A stretch of 64,000 nucleotides of DNA from Sphingobium sp. YR768 (GTDB lineage: Bacteria; Pseudomonadota; Alphaproteobacteria; Sphingomonadales; Sphingomonadaceae). Made by a program: the position numbers and the translations under genes. Shown piece by piece: positions 34,761 to 45,054 of this stretch. Every line of letters begins with the position of its first letter. The first letter of the stretch is position 1. Where the stretch lies: the NCBI RefSeq assembly GCF_900111125.1, contig NZ_FOGE01000008.1, positions 1-64,000 on the forward strand. The letters are read 5' to 3'. The notes under the pieces are model-generated. The model searched no databases and was not told where the DNA came from. It saw only the letters and a list, made by a program, of their open reading frames with translations.

Positions 34761-36409
34761 TGAACCAGGTCTCCTTTAACAATGGTGACGCAGACGCCGA
34801 CGTCGTAATCGTCGGTTCTGGCGTCGTGGGTGCGCTGATAGCGGACCAACTGGCCGGTGAGGGGCACTCCGTTCTGGTACTCGAGGCAGGGCCACGTCTC
34901 GACAGGGCCGATGTGGTCGAGAACTGGCGCAATTTCAGCTTCGAGCGACGGGCCGGGAACGACTTTCAAGGCCCATATCCCCAGTCCCCCCTTGCCACGG
35001 CGCCCCTCTACTGGCCGGCCAACGATTATATCGAACTCTCCGGCCCCGACGGCAAAGGGTTCAAGCAGGGCTATATTCGCGCCGTTGGCGGCACGACCTG
35101 GCACTGGGCGGCTTCCTGCTGGAGGCACCTGCCTGTCGATCTCAAGATGAAATCGACCTATGGTGTCGGCCGCGACTGGCCGATTGGCTATGACGAGCTG
35201 GAACCTTATTATTGCCGCGCCGAAGAGGCGATGGGGGTATCAGGACCGAACGATCCAGCCCAGCAATCGCCTTCGGACCGCAGCAAGCCCTATCCTGCCG
35301 ACATGATTCCATGGGGGAACGGGGACGAGGTATTTGCGCAAGTCGTCAACCCGCACGGCTATAATCTGGTGCCGATCCCCCAGGGACGCATGGTCAAGCC
35401 GTGGCAGGATCGCCCGGCCTGTTGCGGCAACAATAACTGCCAGCCAATCTGCCCGATCGGCGCTATGTATAACGGCATCCATTCCGTCGAGGCGGCCGAG
35501 CGAAAGGGTGCCCACATTCTGGCGGAATCGGTCGTTTACAAGATCGACACCGACGAAAATAATCGCGTGATTGCCGTCCATTGGTATGACACGAACAAGG
35601 TGAGCCACAAGGCGACCGGCAAGACATTCGTCATCGCCTGCAACAGCATCGAAACGCCGCGCCTCCTGTTGTTGGCGGCGAACGAGCGCAATCCCAACGG
35701 CATTGCCAACAGCTCCGATCAGGTCGGACGCAATATGTTGGATCATTCCGGGTTCCACTGCACATTTCTGGCCGATCGCCCCATCTGGCTTGGGCGCGGT
35801 CCTGCGCAATCGAGCTGCATGGTAGGTCCGCGCGATGGACCATTCCGATCGGAATATTCCGCCAACAAGATCATCCTGAACAATATCAGCCAGATCCATA
35901 CCGCCACCAAGAAGGCGTTGGCCATGGGATTGGTCGGTGAAGAACTCGACACGGAAATCAGACGCCGCGCTGCTTATGGCGTAGATCTTTCGATCAGTCT
36001 GGAGCCGCTACCTGATCCCAACAATCGCCTGACGCTGTCGAAGACCCGGCGCGACGGCCACGGGCTGGCCTGCCCTGACATCCGCTATGAGCTGGGTGCG
36101 TATGCTCGCAAGGGCTATGACAAGGCCTGCGAACAGCTGGAGCATATCGGCAAGCTCTTCAATGCCGAGGAATTCCACATCACCACCGATCTCAATGCCA
36201 ACAATCATATCATGGGCGGCGTCATCATGGGTGCGTCGAGCAAAGACTCCGTGGTCGACGGCAACTGCCGCAGTTTCGACCATGCAAATCTTTGGCTTCC
36301 AGGTGGCGGCGCAATTCCTTCGGCAAGCGTCGTCAACTCGACCCTCACTATGGCCGCTCTTGGTATCAAGGCTGCCGATGCGATCTCGCGGGAGCTTGCA
36401 GCAGCATGA
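34760..36409 (+). CDS. GMC-type FAD dehydrogenase catalytic subunit with 3Fe-4S motif
   Basis: A 549-aa flavoprotein. Start ATG 34760 overlaps the small-subunit stop; the longer frame to 34655 was rejected. Landmarks are the FAD-binding VVIVGSGVVGALIADQL at about 15-31 with VLVLEAG, AVGGTTWHWAASCWR (GMC signature, 108-122), and a C-terminal NNHIMGGVIMG with SVVNSTLTMAALG. Cysteines at 221, 222, 227 and 231 (ACCGNNNCQPICPIG) match the spacing that binds the 3Fe-4S cluster in bacterial FAD glucose dehydrogenase. It has no signal peptide of its own and would be exported with the small subunit. It oxidises a sugar or glycoside in the periplasm and passes electrons to the tri-haem cytochrome. Similar gene triplets (lacABC) serve C3 oxidation of lactose in Caulobacter. 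Confidence 0.88.
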   Translation: MNQVSFNNGDADADVVIVGSGVVGALIADQLAGEGHSVLVLEAGPRLDRADVVENWRNFSFERRAGNDFQGPYPQSPLATAPLYWPANDYIELSGPDGKGFKQGYIRAVGGTTWHWAASCWRHLPVDLKMKSTYGVGRDWPIGYDELEPYYCRAEEAMGVSGPNDPAQQSPSDRSKPYPADMIPWGNGDEVFAQVVNPHGYNLVPIPQGRMVKPWQDRPACCGNNNCQPICPIGAMYNGIHSVEAAERKGAHILAESVVYKIDTDENNRVIAVHWYDTNKVSHKATGKTFVIACNSIETPRLLLLAANERNPNGIANSSDQVGRNMLDHSGFHCTFLADRPIWLGRGPAQSSCMVGPRDGPFRSEYSANKIILNNISQIHTATKKALAMGLVGEELDTEIRRRAAYGVDLSISLEPLPDPNNRLTLSKTRRDGHGLACPDIRYELGAYARKGYDKACEQLEHIGKLFNAEEFHITTDLNANNHIMGGVIMGASSKDSVVDGNCRSFDHANLWLPGGGAIPSASVVNSTLTMAALGIKAADAISRELAAA

Positions 36410-37812
36410 GAAAGAGCAGCTTTTTCGCGTTCGCAGCGCTCGCCCTTGGCTTTGCCAATGCCGATGCCCAACCCTCGGCGCAAAAATTCTCGGCCAAGGA
36501 GATCGAGCAAGGACGCTATGTCGCGATCGCAGGCGACTGCGCGGCCTGCCATACCGCTCCGGTCCATCCAGGCGAGAAACCAAGTGGCGAGATGGCAGGT
36601 GGCTATCCGATCAACTCTCCCCTTGGAGCCATCTATTCCAGCAATATCACCCCCTCAAGCCGCTACGGCATAGGCGCCTATTCGGAAGCGGAATTTGCCC
36701 GCGCAGTGCGCAGCGGCATCCGGCGTGACGGCGCGCCGCTTTATCCGGCGATGCCCTATCCATCCTATGCCAAGCTGACGGACGCCGACATTCACGCGCT
36801 CTACGCCTATTTCATGACGGCGGTGAAGCCAATCGATAGCGCCGCGCCCACGACCAACCTCCCCTTCCCCTTCAACATCCGCACATCGATGCGGATCTGG
36901 AATGCGATGTTTGTGGATGAGCAGAAGATCGCTGCCGATCCTGCGCGCAGTGCCCAGTGGAATCGCGGGCGCTATCTTTCCGAAACGCTCGGTCACTGCT
37001 CTACCTGCCACAGTCCGCGCGGCCTCATGATGCAGGAAAGCAAAAGCGCGCCGTTGAGCGGAGGTCCGCTCGGGTCATGGTTTGCGCCCAATATCACGTC
37101 TGACAAGGTGAGCGGGATCGGCGGATGGAGCCGCGAGGAGATCGCCCGCTATCTCAGCACCGGCTCCGTTCCGGGCAAGGGACAGGCAGCGGGCGAGATG
37201 GCCGAGGCCGTGACCCACAGCTTCTCGCGCATGAACCCTGCCGACGTGCAGGCCATCGCTGAATATATAGCCACAGTTCCTGCAGTGCGCGATGACAGTG
37301 ACAAACAGGCTGCGTATAGCTTTGGCCATTCGGCAAATTTTGAAACCGCCCTGCGCGGCGACAGCAAGCCAGCGCTGGGCTCCAAACTCTATAGTGGTCT
37401 GTGTGCGGCATGTCATGGACGCAATGGCGATGGTTCGCCTGATGGCACGATCCCCTCGCTTCATCATAACAGCACGGTGGGCGCGTCGCGTTCCGACAAT
37501 CTTGTTTCTGTCATCCTCCATGGTGTCGATCGCACGGTCGGAGACCGGCATGTGCTTATGCCAGGCTTTGGCGAAGCCTCTTTCGTCCAGTCGCTCACCA
37601 ATGCCCAGATCGCCGACCTCGCCACCTTCGTGCGGCAGACCTTCGGACCTGGAGATAGTGTGACCGAGAAGCAGGTTGCGGTCGCACGCACGGGCAGTTC
37701 GTTCTCGATCATTCTTTTGGTGGTGCGCAGCGCCATGGTTCTAGGAGCGCTCCTGCTTGCAGGCATCGCTTTCTGGCGACTGCGCCGTACCAGCGGGGGG
37801 AAAACGGCATGA
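36406..37812 (+). CDS. Tri-haem cytochrome c subunit of the FAD dehydrogenase complex
   Basis: A 468-aa exported cytochrome starting at ATG 36406, overlapping the preceding stop by 4 bases. Signal peptide 1-21 ends at ADA. Three CXXCH haem sites are present: CAACH at 45-49, CSTCH at 198-202 and CAACH at 333-337. A hydrophobic anchor spans about 437-460 (SIILLVVRSAMVLGALLLAG) followed by basic residues. This is the classical membrane-bound electron-transfer subunit that passes electrons from the 3Fe-4S/FAD subunit to ubiquinone or the terminal oxidase. It overlaps the following porin gene by 4 bases, placing all four genes in one operon. Confidence 0.92.
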   Translation: MRKSSFFAFAALALGFANADAQPSAQKFSAKEIEQGRYVAIAGDCAACHTAPVHPGEKPSGEMAGGYPINSPLGAIYSSNITPSSRYGIGAYSEAEFARAVRSGIRRDGAPLYPAMPYPSYAKLTDADIHALYAYFMTAVKPIDSAAPTTNLPFPFNIRTSMRIWNAMFVDEQKIAADPARSAQWNRGRYLSETLGHCSTCHSPRGLMMQESKSAPLSGGPLGSWFAPNITSDKVSGIGGWSREEIARYLSTGSVPGKGQAAGEMAEAVTHSFSRMNPADVQAIAEYIATVPAVRDDSDKQAAYSFGHSANFETALRGDSKPALGSKLYSGLCAACHGRNGDGSPDGTIPSLHHNSTVGASRSDNLVSVILHGVDRTVGDRHVLMPGFGEASFVQSLTNAQIADLATFVRQTFGPGDSVTEKQVAVARTGSSFSIILLVVRSAMVLGALLLAGIAFWRLRRTSGGKTA

Positions 37813-39155
37813 GCCGGAAACTTGGGTTGATTGCAGGCCTGCTTTGCAGCGCTCAGGCGCCAATGGTCACGGCGCAGACAATAGATGCAGCTTCGCAAGA
37901 GCCGTCCGGTCGGGACGCTAGCAACGATGCTGTGCCCGTTGCCCTGCCCCTCGCGCCTGAACCTGCAGCCAACCCCGGACCGCTCGACAGCGTTGCCCAG
38001 AAACCCCTGTTCGGTGACTGGGAGCCTCGCAAGCGGCTAGAAGAAAAAGGTGTCTCCTTTGCTGCACGATATGTGCTCCAGCCAGCGGTCAATACGCAAG
38101 GCTACAAGGGCAGCGGCCTCAATGTCGTCCAGCATATCAACGTCGGCGCGACGCTGGATCTTGGCAAGCTTGGCATCGTCAAGGACGGGACGATCCGTGT
38201 GATAGTCACCGATCGCATCGGTGACGGCGTCAATACCGCCAGGACCGGCGCCTATATTCAGAACCAGGCTTTCTTCGGCCAGGGCAAGAACGTCCGTTTC
38301 AACGAACTCAGCTACGAACAAATGTTCCTCGACCAGCGGTTGAGCTTGAAGCTCGGCTTCTACTCCATGGGCAACGATTTTGGTAAGCTGCCCTACACCT
38401 GCAACTTCACCAATAATGGCAATTGCGGACATCCGCTCGGCCCTGTCTACAGCAGCGGCTGGCGAGACGATCCAACCGGACAGTGGGGCGGCCGAGTCAA
38501 GTGGACCGATCGCAGCGGCGTATATGTGCAAGCAGGCGCCTATGATGTGAACACCGTGCGAAACAAGGCCGGACATGGCTTCGACCTTGGCTTTGGCGGT
38601 GAGCGAGGCGCCTTCTTCCCCGTCGAAATAGGATATGTACGGGGCAAGACTCCATCGGACTATGCCGGGACGTACAAGGTCACCGCCTATTATGAAACGT
38701 CGCGCGCAGCTCTTCAGGGTCGACCGGACGAAAGCAAGACAGGCCGTGCGGGCGTTCTCTTTCAGGCGGCACAGCAGATCTGGAAGCCGGAAAAAAGTAC
38801 CGTGCGCGGGATTTCCATATTCGGCGTCTACACCATCGCCGACAAGGACACGGGCCTGATGCCCTCCTATATGGAGGCAGGATCGAGCTGGCGAGGTATC
38901 GCCGCCTCTAGACCTGAAGACATATTGAGCGTGAGCTGGACGAAGGCGAACATCAATACAAGACTGGCCGATGCGCAGCTTCTGGCGGGAAATCCCGTGC
39001 AAACGAGTGAAGAATTGTGGGAGCTAAACTATGGCGTCCAACTTTCTCCCTGGCTTTTGATACGCCCTGGCATCCAATATGTGGTGCGGCCCGGCGGCTA
39101 TGACGAGAGACCAAATTCGGTCGTTTTTGTCGGGCATCTTCAGGCCACGTTGTAG
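37809..39155 (+). CDS. Carbohydrate-selective porin, OprB family
   Basis: A 448-aa outer-membrane porin with a signal peptide ending near MVTAQ and a Pro/Ala-rich linker to about 55. OprB landmarks follow: LFGDWEPRKRLEEKGVSFAARY, INVGATLDLGKLG, NELSYEQMFLDQRLSLKLGFYSMGNDF, and a C-terminal strand series ending VVFVGHLQATL. It overlaps the cytochrome gene by 4 bases. A sugar-selective porin co-transcribed with a periplasmic sugar dehydrogenase supports a carbohydrate substrate entering the periplasm for direct oxidation. An inverted repeat after the stop may terminate transcription. Confidence 0.9.
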   Translation: MSRKLGLIAGLLCSAQAPMVTAQTIDAASQEPSGRDASNDAVPVALPLAPEPAANPGPLDSVAQKPLFGDWEPRKRLEEKGVSFAARYVLQPAVNTQGYKGSGLNVVQHINVGATLDLGKLGIVKDGTIRVIVTDRIGDGVNTARTGAYIQNQAFFGQGKNVRFNELSYEQMFLDQRLSLKLGFYSMGNDFGKLPYTCNFTNNGNCGHPLGPVYSSGWRDDPTGQWGGRVKWTDRSGVYVQAGAYDVNTVRNKAGHGFDLGFGGERGAFFPVEIGYVRGKTPSDYAGTYKVTAYYETSRAALQGRPDESKTGRAGVLFQAAQQIWKPEKSTVRGISIFGVYTIADKDTGLMPSYMEAGSSWRGIAASRPEDILSVSWTKANINTRLADAQLLAGNPVQTSEELWELNYGVQLSPWLLIRPGIQYVVRPGGYDERPNSVVFVGHLQATL

Positions 39156-39191
39156 TGCGCCTGCACGGCCCCTACCATATCATCTGAAGAA

Positions 39192-39236
39192 CATGCAGGC
39201 TGAGAAGACAGCGCTTTGTGCGCCTCAGCCTGCATG
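39192..39236. terminator. 13-bp perfect hairpin between convergent operons
   Basis: CATGCAGGCTGAG (39192-39204) pairs with CTCAGCCTGCATG (39224-39236) around a 19-base loop. It sits between the convergent porin and ferredoxin-reductase genes. There is no T-run, so it may be a bidirectional mRNA-end structure, not a strong intrinsic terminator. Confidence 0.5.
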
Positions 39237-39308
39237 GAGAATGCCAAGCCGCTGACGAACCTTGCCATTAAGAACGCAAGGACGCCGCTATATGCCGTCT
39301 GATCGACT

Positions 39309-40571
39309 TTAGGTTGAGACCAGTTCCTTGAGCGGCGTCCCGACATCAGCCAGCTTTGCGATATCAGGCCTAATACCGTTCTCGACCAGTTTGCGACCTT
39401 GGACATAGTCCTTCACGCTGTTGACGCAGTCAATCGCCACTACCCTGCGGTCTTTGAGATAGACGACGGAAAATGCGCTGTCGGCAGGCGTTCCGCGTAC
39501 TACAGTCTCGTCGAAGCCGACATTGATGCCGGCGGTCTGAAGCTTGAGATCATATTGGTTAGACCAGAACCATGGGAAAGCCTTGTAAGGTTTGGCATCG
39601 CCGCAAATCGCCTTCGCCACGCAGGTCGCCATATCATTGGCGTTCTGCACCGATTCGACCCGCATCACCTGACCACCGGCAAAGTCGCAGGCGAAGGCAG
39701 CGCAATCCCCGATTGCATATATGTCGGGCAACGATGTGCGGCAGAAGGCATCGACGTCCACGCCATTGCCCCCTGTCGCGCCCGCCAGAATCAAAGGTTC
39801 GACCGCCGGAACGATGCCGATACCAACGATGACCGCCTCTGCGGGAATATGTTCGCCATCCTCCAATCGCACCGCCGTTACCTGACCGTTTTCGCCCTCC
39901 AGGCATTCGACGCGGGCGTTCAATCGAAGGTCAACACCATGATCGCGATGCGCTTGCTGATAGAAGCCGGATAGTTCTTCGCCCGCGACGCGCGCCAGAA
40001 CCCTGGGCAGCGCTTCCAGCAAGGTCACGTTGAGGCCCAGTTTGCTAAGGACAGCTGCTGCTTCAAGCCCGATATAGCCGCCGCCAATGACCACGATATC
40101 GCGCTTGCCCGCGTCAATTTCTGCCATCAGAGTATCGCAATCGGCGCGGGTACGAACCGCATGCACTCCGGTCAGGTCGGCGCCCGCGCAGCTGAGCCGG
40201 CGCGGATCGCCTCCTGTTGCCCAGACCAGTTTGCCATAGCCAAGGCTGCGTCCGTCGGAGAGTGATAGCTGCCTTGTTAAAGGATCGACCGCCTCAACTT
40301 GGGTGCTGAGCACAAAGTCGATATTCTTCTCGGCCCAGAAAGCGGGCGGGCGGATGTGAAGCCGCTCGAACGCTTTCTCGCGCGCGAAATAATCCTTGGA
40401 CAGGGGCGGTCGCTCATAGGGGAATTCAGGCTCGCGACCAACGATCGTAACGGTGCCGGTAAAGCCATTCTGGCGCAGGGCTATGGCGCATTGCGCGCCG
40501 CCATGGCCTGCGCCAACGATGACGACATCGGCTCTGCTCGAAACGCTGCTGTCCATATCTGCCTTGGCCAT
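39309..40571 (-). CDS. FAD-dependent ferredoxin reductase (BphA4/RedA type)
   Basis: A 420-aa NADH:ferredoxin reductase. Two dinucleotide folds are visible: [19 protein letters not shown] near the N-terminus for FAD and [18 protein letters not shown] for [16 protein letters not shown] is the signature of oxygenase-coupled reductases, and [10 protein letters not shown] the second FAD motif. Start chosen at 40571 (MAKADMDSS); ATG 40556 with AAGGCAG upstream is also possible. It is last in the cat/ben/pca operon, 5 bases after the thiolase stop, and with the 2Fe-2S ferredoxin at 42558 should replace the usual single-polypeptide BenC reductase in feeding electrons to BenAB. It may also serve the Rieske oxygenase at 58443. 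Confidence 0.88.
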   Translation of the reverse strand: MAKADMDSSVSSRADVVIVGAGHGGAQCAIALRQNGFTGTVTIVGREPEFPYERPPLSKDYFAREKAFERLHIRPPAFWAEKNIDFVLSTQVEAVDPLTRQLSLSDGRSLGYGKLVWATGGDPRRLSCAGADLTGVHAVRTRADCDTLMAEIDAGKRDIVVIGGGYIGLEAAAVLSKLGLNVTLLEALPRVLARVAGEELSGFYQQAHRDHGVDLRLNARVECLEGENGQVTAVRLEDGEHIPAEAVIVGIGIVPAVEPLILAGATGGNGVDVDAFCRTSLPDIYAIGDCAAFACDFAGGQVMRVESVQNANDMATCVAKAICGDAKPYKAFPWFWSNQYDLKLQTAGINVGFDETVVRGTPADSAFSVVYLKDRRVVAIDCVNSVKDYVQGRKLVENGIRPDIAKLADVGTPLKELVST

Positions 40572-40576
40572 GGTCG

Positions 40577-41779
40577 TCACACCCGTTCCAGCAGTAAGGC
40601 AAGCCCCTGCCCGACGCCTATGCACATGAAGGCCAGCCCATAGCGGCCACCCGTGCGGTGCAGCTCCTCTACCGCCGACAGCGCAATGCGCGCGCCCGAC
40701 ATGCCAAGCGGATGGCCCAGCGCGATCGCTCCGCCATTGGGGTTGACGCGGGGATCGAACGGATCGACGTCGAGGTCTCGCAGTGTTGCGATCGCCTGGC
40801 TGGCAAAAGCTTCGTTGAGTTCAATCACATCGAGCTGATCAACTGTCATGCCATTGCGCACGAGCAGCTTGCGCGCCGCCTCGATCGGCCCTGCACCCAT
40901 GATCCGAGGCGCGATGCCGGCTGCCGCCATCCCGATAACCCGAGCTCGGGGCGTCAGCCCCTGTGCCGCTGCAGCAGCCTCGGACGCAACCAGCATCGCC
41001 GCCGCGCCGTCGTTAAGACCAGACGCATTTCCTGCCGTCACTGTACCGTCAGCCTTTACCACGGGCTTGAGCTTTGCCAGCGCCTCCAGGCTGGTGGCAC
41101 GCAAATGCTCGTCGGCCTCGAACAGGACCGGATCGCCCTTGCGCTGCGGGATAGACACCGGAACGATCTCGGCAGCCAAACGACCGCTTGCCTGTGCCCG
41201 GGCAGCCTTGTCCTGGCTAGCTAGCGCAAAGCGATCCTGCTCCTCGCGGCTAACACCCCATTGTTCGGCGACATTCTCACCGGTCTGGGGCATGGTGTCG
41301 ACGCCATAGGCTGCCTTCATTGCCGGATTGATGAAGCGCCAGCCCAGCGTCGTATCCTCGATCTTCTGGTCGCGGCCAAAGGCGCTGCCCGCCTTGCCCA
41401 TCACATAGGGCGCTCGGGTCATGCTCTCAACACCACCGGCGATCAGGAAATCTCCGTCACCACTGCGGATCGCCTGCGCCGCAATGCCCAGCGCATTGAG
41501 GCCCGAACTGCACAGGCGATTTACGGTCACGCCCGGCACATTTTCCCCCAGGCCCGCCAGCAGAACAGCCATGCGCGCGACGTTACGATTGTCCTCACCC
41601 GCCTGATTGGCGCAGCCCAGGATCACGTCGTCAAGCGCCGACCAGTCGGCCTTCCCATTGCGCGCCATCAATGCCTTGAGCGGCAGCGCTGCAAGATCGT
41701 CTGCGCGAATGCTGGAGAGCGAGCCGTTGAGCTTGCCGATAGGGGTGCGCACGGCGTCGCAGATGAAGGCTTGCGCCAT
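40577..41779 (-). CDS. pcaF: 3-oxoadipyl-CoA thiolase
   Basis: A 400-aa thiolase performing the last step of the 3-oxoadipate pathway: 3-oxoadipyl-CoA plus CoA gives succinyl-CoA and acetyl-CoA. Features are the N-terminal [18 protein letters not shown], nucleophilic Cys in [13 protein letters not shown] (about residue 90), [10 protein letters not shown], the catalytic His in [17 protein letters not shown] and Cys in [17 protein letters not shown]. Length is exactly typical. The N-terminus with [13 protein letters not shown] and the operon partners pcaD, pcaI and pcaJ support PcaF over a general acetoacetyl-CoA thiolase. Confidence 0.92.
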   Translation of the reverse strand: MAQAFICDAVRTPIGKLNGSLSSIRADDLAALPLKALMARNGKADWSALDDVILGCANQAGEDNRNVARMAVLLAGLGENVPGVTVNRLCSSGLNALGIAAQAIRSGDGDFLIAGGVESMTRAPYVMGKAGSAFGRDQKIEDTTLGWRFINPAMKAAYGVDTMPQTGENVAEQWGVSREEQDRFALASQDKAARAQASGRLAAEIVPVSIPQRKGDPVLFEADEHLRATSLEALAKLKPVVKADGTVTAGNASGLNDGAAAMLVASEAAAAAQGLTPRARVIGMAAAGIAPRIMGAGPIEAARKLLVRNGMTVDQLDVIELNEAFASQAIATLRDLDVDPFDPRVNPNGGAIALGHPLGMSGARIALSAVEELHRTGGRYGLAFMCIGVGQGLALLLERV

Positions 41780-41784
41780 AAGTC

Positions 41785-42561
41785 TCAGCGTTCCAGGAAA
41801 GAGGTGATGACGCCCGCCAGCGCTTCAGGCGCTTCCAACGGGGCAAGATGCGCGGCCGCCAGCGCCACATGCGCCGCGCCGGGGATACGGGCCAGCAGGT
41901 GCTCGCCATGCCCTTCGAACGGGGTCGATGTGTCGCGCGTACCAGTGACGACCAATGTCGGGCAGGCGATATCGCCGATCCGATCGGCCAGGTCCATGTC
42001 CCGGATCGCCGCACCACAACCGGCATAGCTCTGCGCATCCATCGCCAGTAGTTGACGCCGCACCGCTTCATAAATGGCCGGTTCGGCGAGGTCGGAGAGG
42101 AAACGGCCCATGGCGAGGTCGGCAATGGCGGCCATCCCCTCCCCACGCACCTTGGCGATCCGATCGTTCCAGGATGCGCTATCCATCGTTGCGGACGTGC
42201 AGGTGGGTAGCAGCTTCTCCATCCGGCCCGGTGCCCGCAACGCCACTTCCATGCCGATCATGCCGCCTAGCGAGACCCCGGCAATCGAGAAGCGATCAAG
42301 GCCGGCCGCATCGGCAACCGCCAGCACATCGTCCGCCAGCATCGCGAGCGAATAGTCGCCCGGTTCGGCAATTGACGCGCCATGGCCGCGTGTGTCGATC
42401 CGCAAAAGCGCGAAGCGGTCGCGCAGATGGGGCAGCACGCCGTCCCACAGATCCATGTCGGTGCCGATGCTGTTCAACAGGATGAGCGCGGGAGCATCAT
42501 CGCGCCCATCACGCTTCCAATAGAGATTGGCGCCGGCGCGCTGCGTGAAGGCCATGCTCAA
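41785..42561 (-). CDS. pcaD: 3-oxoadipate enol-lactonase
   Basis: A 258-aa alpha/beta hydrolase converting 3-oxoadipate enol-lactone to 3-oxoadipate. Features are [21 protein letters not shown] (family signature near residue 30), [10 protein letters not shown], the nucleophile elbow [13 protein letters not shown] with Ser at about 98, the Asp region [13 protein letters not shown] and the His region [14 protein letters not shown]. The start overlaps the ferredoxin stop (ATGA). The PcaD N-terminal signature is well conserved. Placement in a catechol operon fits enol-lactone made by CatB and CatC. No separate catD is present. Confidence 0.9.
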   Translation of the reverse strand: MSMAFTQRAGANLYWKRDGRDDAPALILLNSIGTDMDLWDGVLPHLRDRFALLRIDTRGHGASIAEPGDYSLAMLADDVLAVADAAGLDRFSIAGVSLGGMIGMEVALRAPGRMEKLLPTCTSATMDSASWNDRIAKVRGEGMAAIADLAMGRFLSDLAEPAIYEAVRRQLLAMDAQSYAGCGAAIRDMDLADRIGDIACPTLVVTGTRDTSTPFEGHGEHLLARIPGAAHVALAAAHLAPLEAPEALAGVITSFLER

Positions 42562-42875
42562 TCCTCCGGCGCGATGGCGACGCGCAGCCCGTCGAGCGCG
42601 GCCGTCATCATGATCTGACAGGACAGGCGCGAACGCTCGCCACGATGGTCGGAAGAATCGAGCAGATCATCTTCATCACCACTGGCCGCGCCGACCACGC
42701 CAACCCATGCCTCGTCAACGAAGACGTGACAGGTCGCGCAGGAACAGCAGCCACCGCACAGAGCGAGCAGTTCGTCAAAACCATTGTCGCGAATGGCTTC
42801 CATCACGGATATGCCTTCACGGGCATCAATGTTCGTTTCGTCCCCCGCACGGTTGACGACGATCAGATTGGGCAC
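42558..42875 (-). CDS. 2Fe-2S ferredoxin, adrenodoxin/putidaredoxin type
   Basis: A 105-aa electron carrier with the plant/adrenodoxin-type cluster signature [15 protein letters not shown] (Cys ligands spaced C-x5-C-x2-C) and the fourth cysteine in [31 protein letters not shown] precedes the cluster. This class couples to FAD ferredoxin reductases such as the one at the end of the operon and to Rieske oxygenases. It lies between pcaJ and pcaD, overlapping pcaD by 4 bases. This is an unusual site and form: most ben operons carry a fused ferredoxin-reductase gene, benC, directly after benB. Confidence 0.92.
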   Translation of the reverse strand: MPNLIVVNRAGDETNIDAREGISVMEAIRDNGFDELLALCGGCCSCATCHVFVDEAWVGVVGAASGDEDDLLDSSDHRGERSRLSCQIMMTAALDGLRVAIAPED

Positions 42876-42890
42876 TGGATTATTCCTATT

Positions 42891-43538
42891 TCAGACAGCT
42901 TCGAGGATCGCCAGCGGCGCGCCGGTCTTCTCGATCACTTCGGCTTCGGTCACGCCGGGCGCCAGTTCGACAAGGGTAAGGCCGCCCTTGGCACGATCGA
43001 CGGCGATCACGGCGAGATCGGTGATGATGAGGTCGACGACCGCCTTGCCGGTCAGCGGCAACGAGCAGGTCGGCAGGATCTTGGGGCTGCCATTTTTCGA
43101 CACATGGTCCATCACCACGACCACGCGCTTGACGCCCGCGACCAGATCCATCGCGCCGCCCATGCCCTTCACCATCTTGCCGGGAATGGTCCAATTGGCG
43201 AGGTCGCCATTGGCCGCCACCTCCATCGCGCCCAGCACCGCCATGTCGATATGACCGCCCCGGATCATCGCGAAACTGTCCGCCGAGGAGAAGAAGCTGC
43301 TGGTTGGCAGCGCGGTGATCGTCTGCTTGCCAGCATTGATCAGGTCCGGGTCCGCCTCGCCCGCGAACGGAAACGGGCCGATGCCGAGCATGCCGTTTTC
43401 GCTCTGGAGCGTGACGTTAACGCCTTCGGGCACATGGTTCGCCACCAGGGTCGGGATGCCGATGCCAAGGTTCACATAATAGCCGTCGCGCAGTTCCTTC
43501 GCGGCGCGCGCCGCCATCTCGTCGCGGGTCCAACTCAT
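42891..43538 (-). CDS. pcaJ: 3-oxoadipate CoA-transferase beta subunit
   Basis: A 215-aa subunit B, start ATG 43538 overlapping the pcaI stop by one base; the longer frame over pcaI was rejected. [20 protein letters not shown] and [16 protein letters not shown] stand at the N-terminus, the catalytic glutamate is in [17 protein letters not shown] (about residue 50), and [14 protein letters not shown] and [15 protein letters not shown] follow. With PcaI it moves CoA from succinyl-CoA to 3-oxoadipate. Normal length for the family. Confidence 0.92.
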   Translation of the reverse strand: MSWTRDEMAARAAKELRDGYYVNLGIGIPTLVANHVPEGVNVTLQSENGMLGIGPFPFAGEADPDLINAGKQTITALPTSSFFSSADSFAMIRGGHIDMAVLGAMEVAANGDLANWTIPGKMVKGMGGAMDLVAGVKRVVVVMDHVSKNGSPKILPTCSLPLTGKAVVDLIITDLAVIAVDRAKGGLTLVELAPGVTEAEVIEKTGAPLAILEAV

Positions 43539-44245
43539 TATGCGGCCTCCCTTTCGCGGACGGTCAATTTTTCGATCCGCTTCTCGTTGATGGTGGAGAG
43601 GACGATGCGATCGACATAGATGCCGGGTGTATGGATGCAGTCGGGATCGAAGCTGCCTTCGGGCACGATCTCCTCGACCTCGACCACCGTCACCTTGCCA
43701 GCGGTCGCCATGTTCGGGTTGAAGTTGCGCGCGGTCTTGCGGAACATCAGATTGCCGGCCGGGTCGGCGCGCCACGCCTTGATGATCGAAAGGTCAGCGC
43801 GCAGCCAAGTTTCGCGAACATAATCTTCGCCCTCGAAATTCTCGACCGGCTTGCCTTCGGCCACCACCGTGCCGACGCCGGTCTTGGTGTAGAAGGCGGG
43901 GATGCCCGCGCCGCCGGCACGGATGCGTTCGGCCAGCGTGCCCTGCGGCGTCAGTTCCAGTTCCAGCTCACCCGACAGATACTGGCTCTCGAACAGCTTG
44001 TTCTCGCCCACATAGGAGGAGATCATCTTGCCGATCTGCCGGCTTTCGAGCAGCATCCACAGGCCAAAGCCGTCCGCGCCAGCATTGTTGGAGATGACGG
44101 TCAGATCTTTGACCCCGCTCGCGCGGATTTCCGGGATCAGGCTTTCGGGATTGCCCGACAGGCCAAAGCCGCCAGACATGATGGTCATGCCATCGAACAA
44201 CAGGCCTTCCAGTGCCTGGGCCGGGCTTTCAAAAATCTTTTGCAT
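43538..44245 (-). CDS. pcaI: 3-oxoadipate CoA-transferase alpha subunit
   Basis: A 235-aa subunit A with the CoA-binding motif [18 protein letters not shown] near the N-terminus, [18 protein letters not shown], the family segment [19 protein letters not shown], and [21 protein letters not shown]. Together with pcaJ it makes the heteromeric transferase of the 3-oxoadipate pathway. It could also serve acetoacetate, but the operon settles the main role. It starts at 44245, 12 bases after benD. Confidence 0.92.
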   Translation of the reverse strand: MQKIFESPAQALEGLLFDGMTIMSGGFGLSGNPESLIPEIRASGVKDLTVISNNAGADGFGLWMLLESRQIGKMISSYVGENKLFESQYLSGELELELTPQGTLAERIRAGGAGIPAFYTKTGVGTVVAEGKPVENFEGEDYVRETWLRADLSIIKAWRADPAGNLMFRKTARNFNPNMATAGKVTVVEVEEIVPEGSFDPDCIHTPGIYVDRIVLSTINEKRIEKLTVREREAA

Positions 44246-44257
44246 GGGATTGTTCCT

Positions 44258-45043
44258 TCAGCCGATATCGCCGCCCGCAACGGGCAGGACCGATCCGGTC
44301 ACATAGCTGGCCTCGTCCGAGGCGAGGAAAAGGATCGGCGCGATTTGTTCATCGAGCGTGCCGTAGCGCTTCATGAAGGCCGACGACGTCACCTGCTCCA
44401 CAGCCTCGGCCATCCAGGTCTGTTCCTGAACATTGTCGCCTTCAGCGTTGCGCGGCACGCGGCGCGGCGGCGCACTTGTGCCCCCAGGCGCGGTGGCAAC
44501 GACGCGAATGCCGCTCTCTGCATATTCCATTGCCAAGGCCTGGGTCAGACCGTTGATCCCGCCCTTCGCGGCTGAATAGGGCACACGGCGAATGCCGCGC
44601 GTGGCGTTGGACGACAGGTTGACGATGATCCCCGCGCCCTGATCCAGCATCACCGGCAGAACGGCATGGCAGCAATATAATGTCGGCATCAGCGAGCGGC
44701 GAATCTCCGCGTCGATCTGCGCCGGTTCGAACTGCGCATAGGGTCGCATGCGAATGGCACCGCCCACATTGTTGACGAGGATGTCGATGCGACCGAACGC
44801 CGCGACCGCCGCCGCCATGGCCTGCGCTGCACCTTCATAGGTTTCAAGGTCGCAGGTCACGGAGACGGCCTTGCCGCCCGCCGCGATGATTTCCTGCTCC
44901 ACCTCTGTCACGAATTCAGCCCGGTCGACGAGAACGAGGCTAGCGCCCTCGGCAGCCGCGCGAATGGCTACGCCCGCGCCGATGCCCTGCGCCGCGCCTG
45001 TCACGACCATCACCTTGCCGGCGAAGCGTCCCTGGAAGATCAT
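44258..45043 (-). CDS. benD: cis-1,2-dihydroxybenzoate (1,6-dihydroxycyclohexadiene carboxylate) dehydrogenase
   Basis: A 261-aa short-chain dehydrogenase converting the benzoate cis-diol to catechol with release of CO2. NAD site VMVVTGAAQGIGAGVAIRAA at about 11-30; NNVGGAI; catalytic Ser in NLSSNATRG and YSAAKGG (Tyr-x3-Lys) near 157-161; C-terminal YVTGSVLPVAGGDIG. N-terminal MIFQGRFAGKV and VGGAIRMRPYAQF are typical of BenD. It follows benB by 11 bases in the operon. Confidence 0.92.
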   Translation of the reverse strand: MIFQGRFAGKVMVVTGAAQGIGAGVAIRAAAEGASLVLVDRAEFVTEVEQEIIAAGGKAVSVTCDLETYEGAAQAMAAAVAAFGRIDILVNNVGGAIRMRPYAQFEPAQIDAEIRRSLMPTLYCCHAVLPVMLDQGAGIIVNLSSNATRGIRRVPYSAAKGGINGLTQALAMEYAESGIRVVATAPGGTSAPPRRVPRNAEGDNVQEQTWMAEAVEQVTSSAFMKRYGTLDEQIAPILFLASDEASYVTGSVLPVAGGDIG

Positions 45044-45054
45044 CGCCCGGCTCC

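Noticed and set aside
39140..39406. Minus-strand open frame of 88 codons
   Set aside because: It lies over the porin and reductase ends and the hairpin, and has no family marks; the hairpin explains the sequence better.
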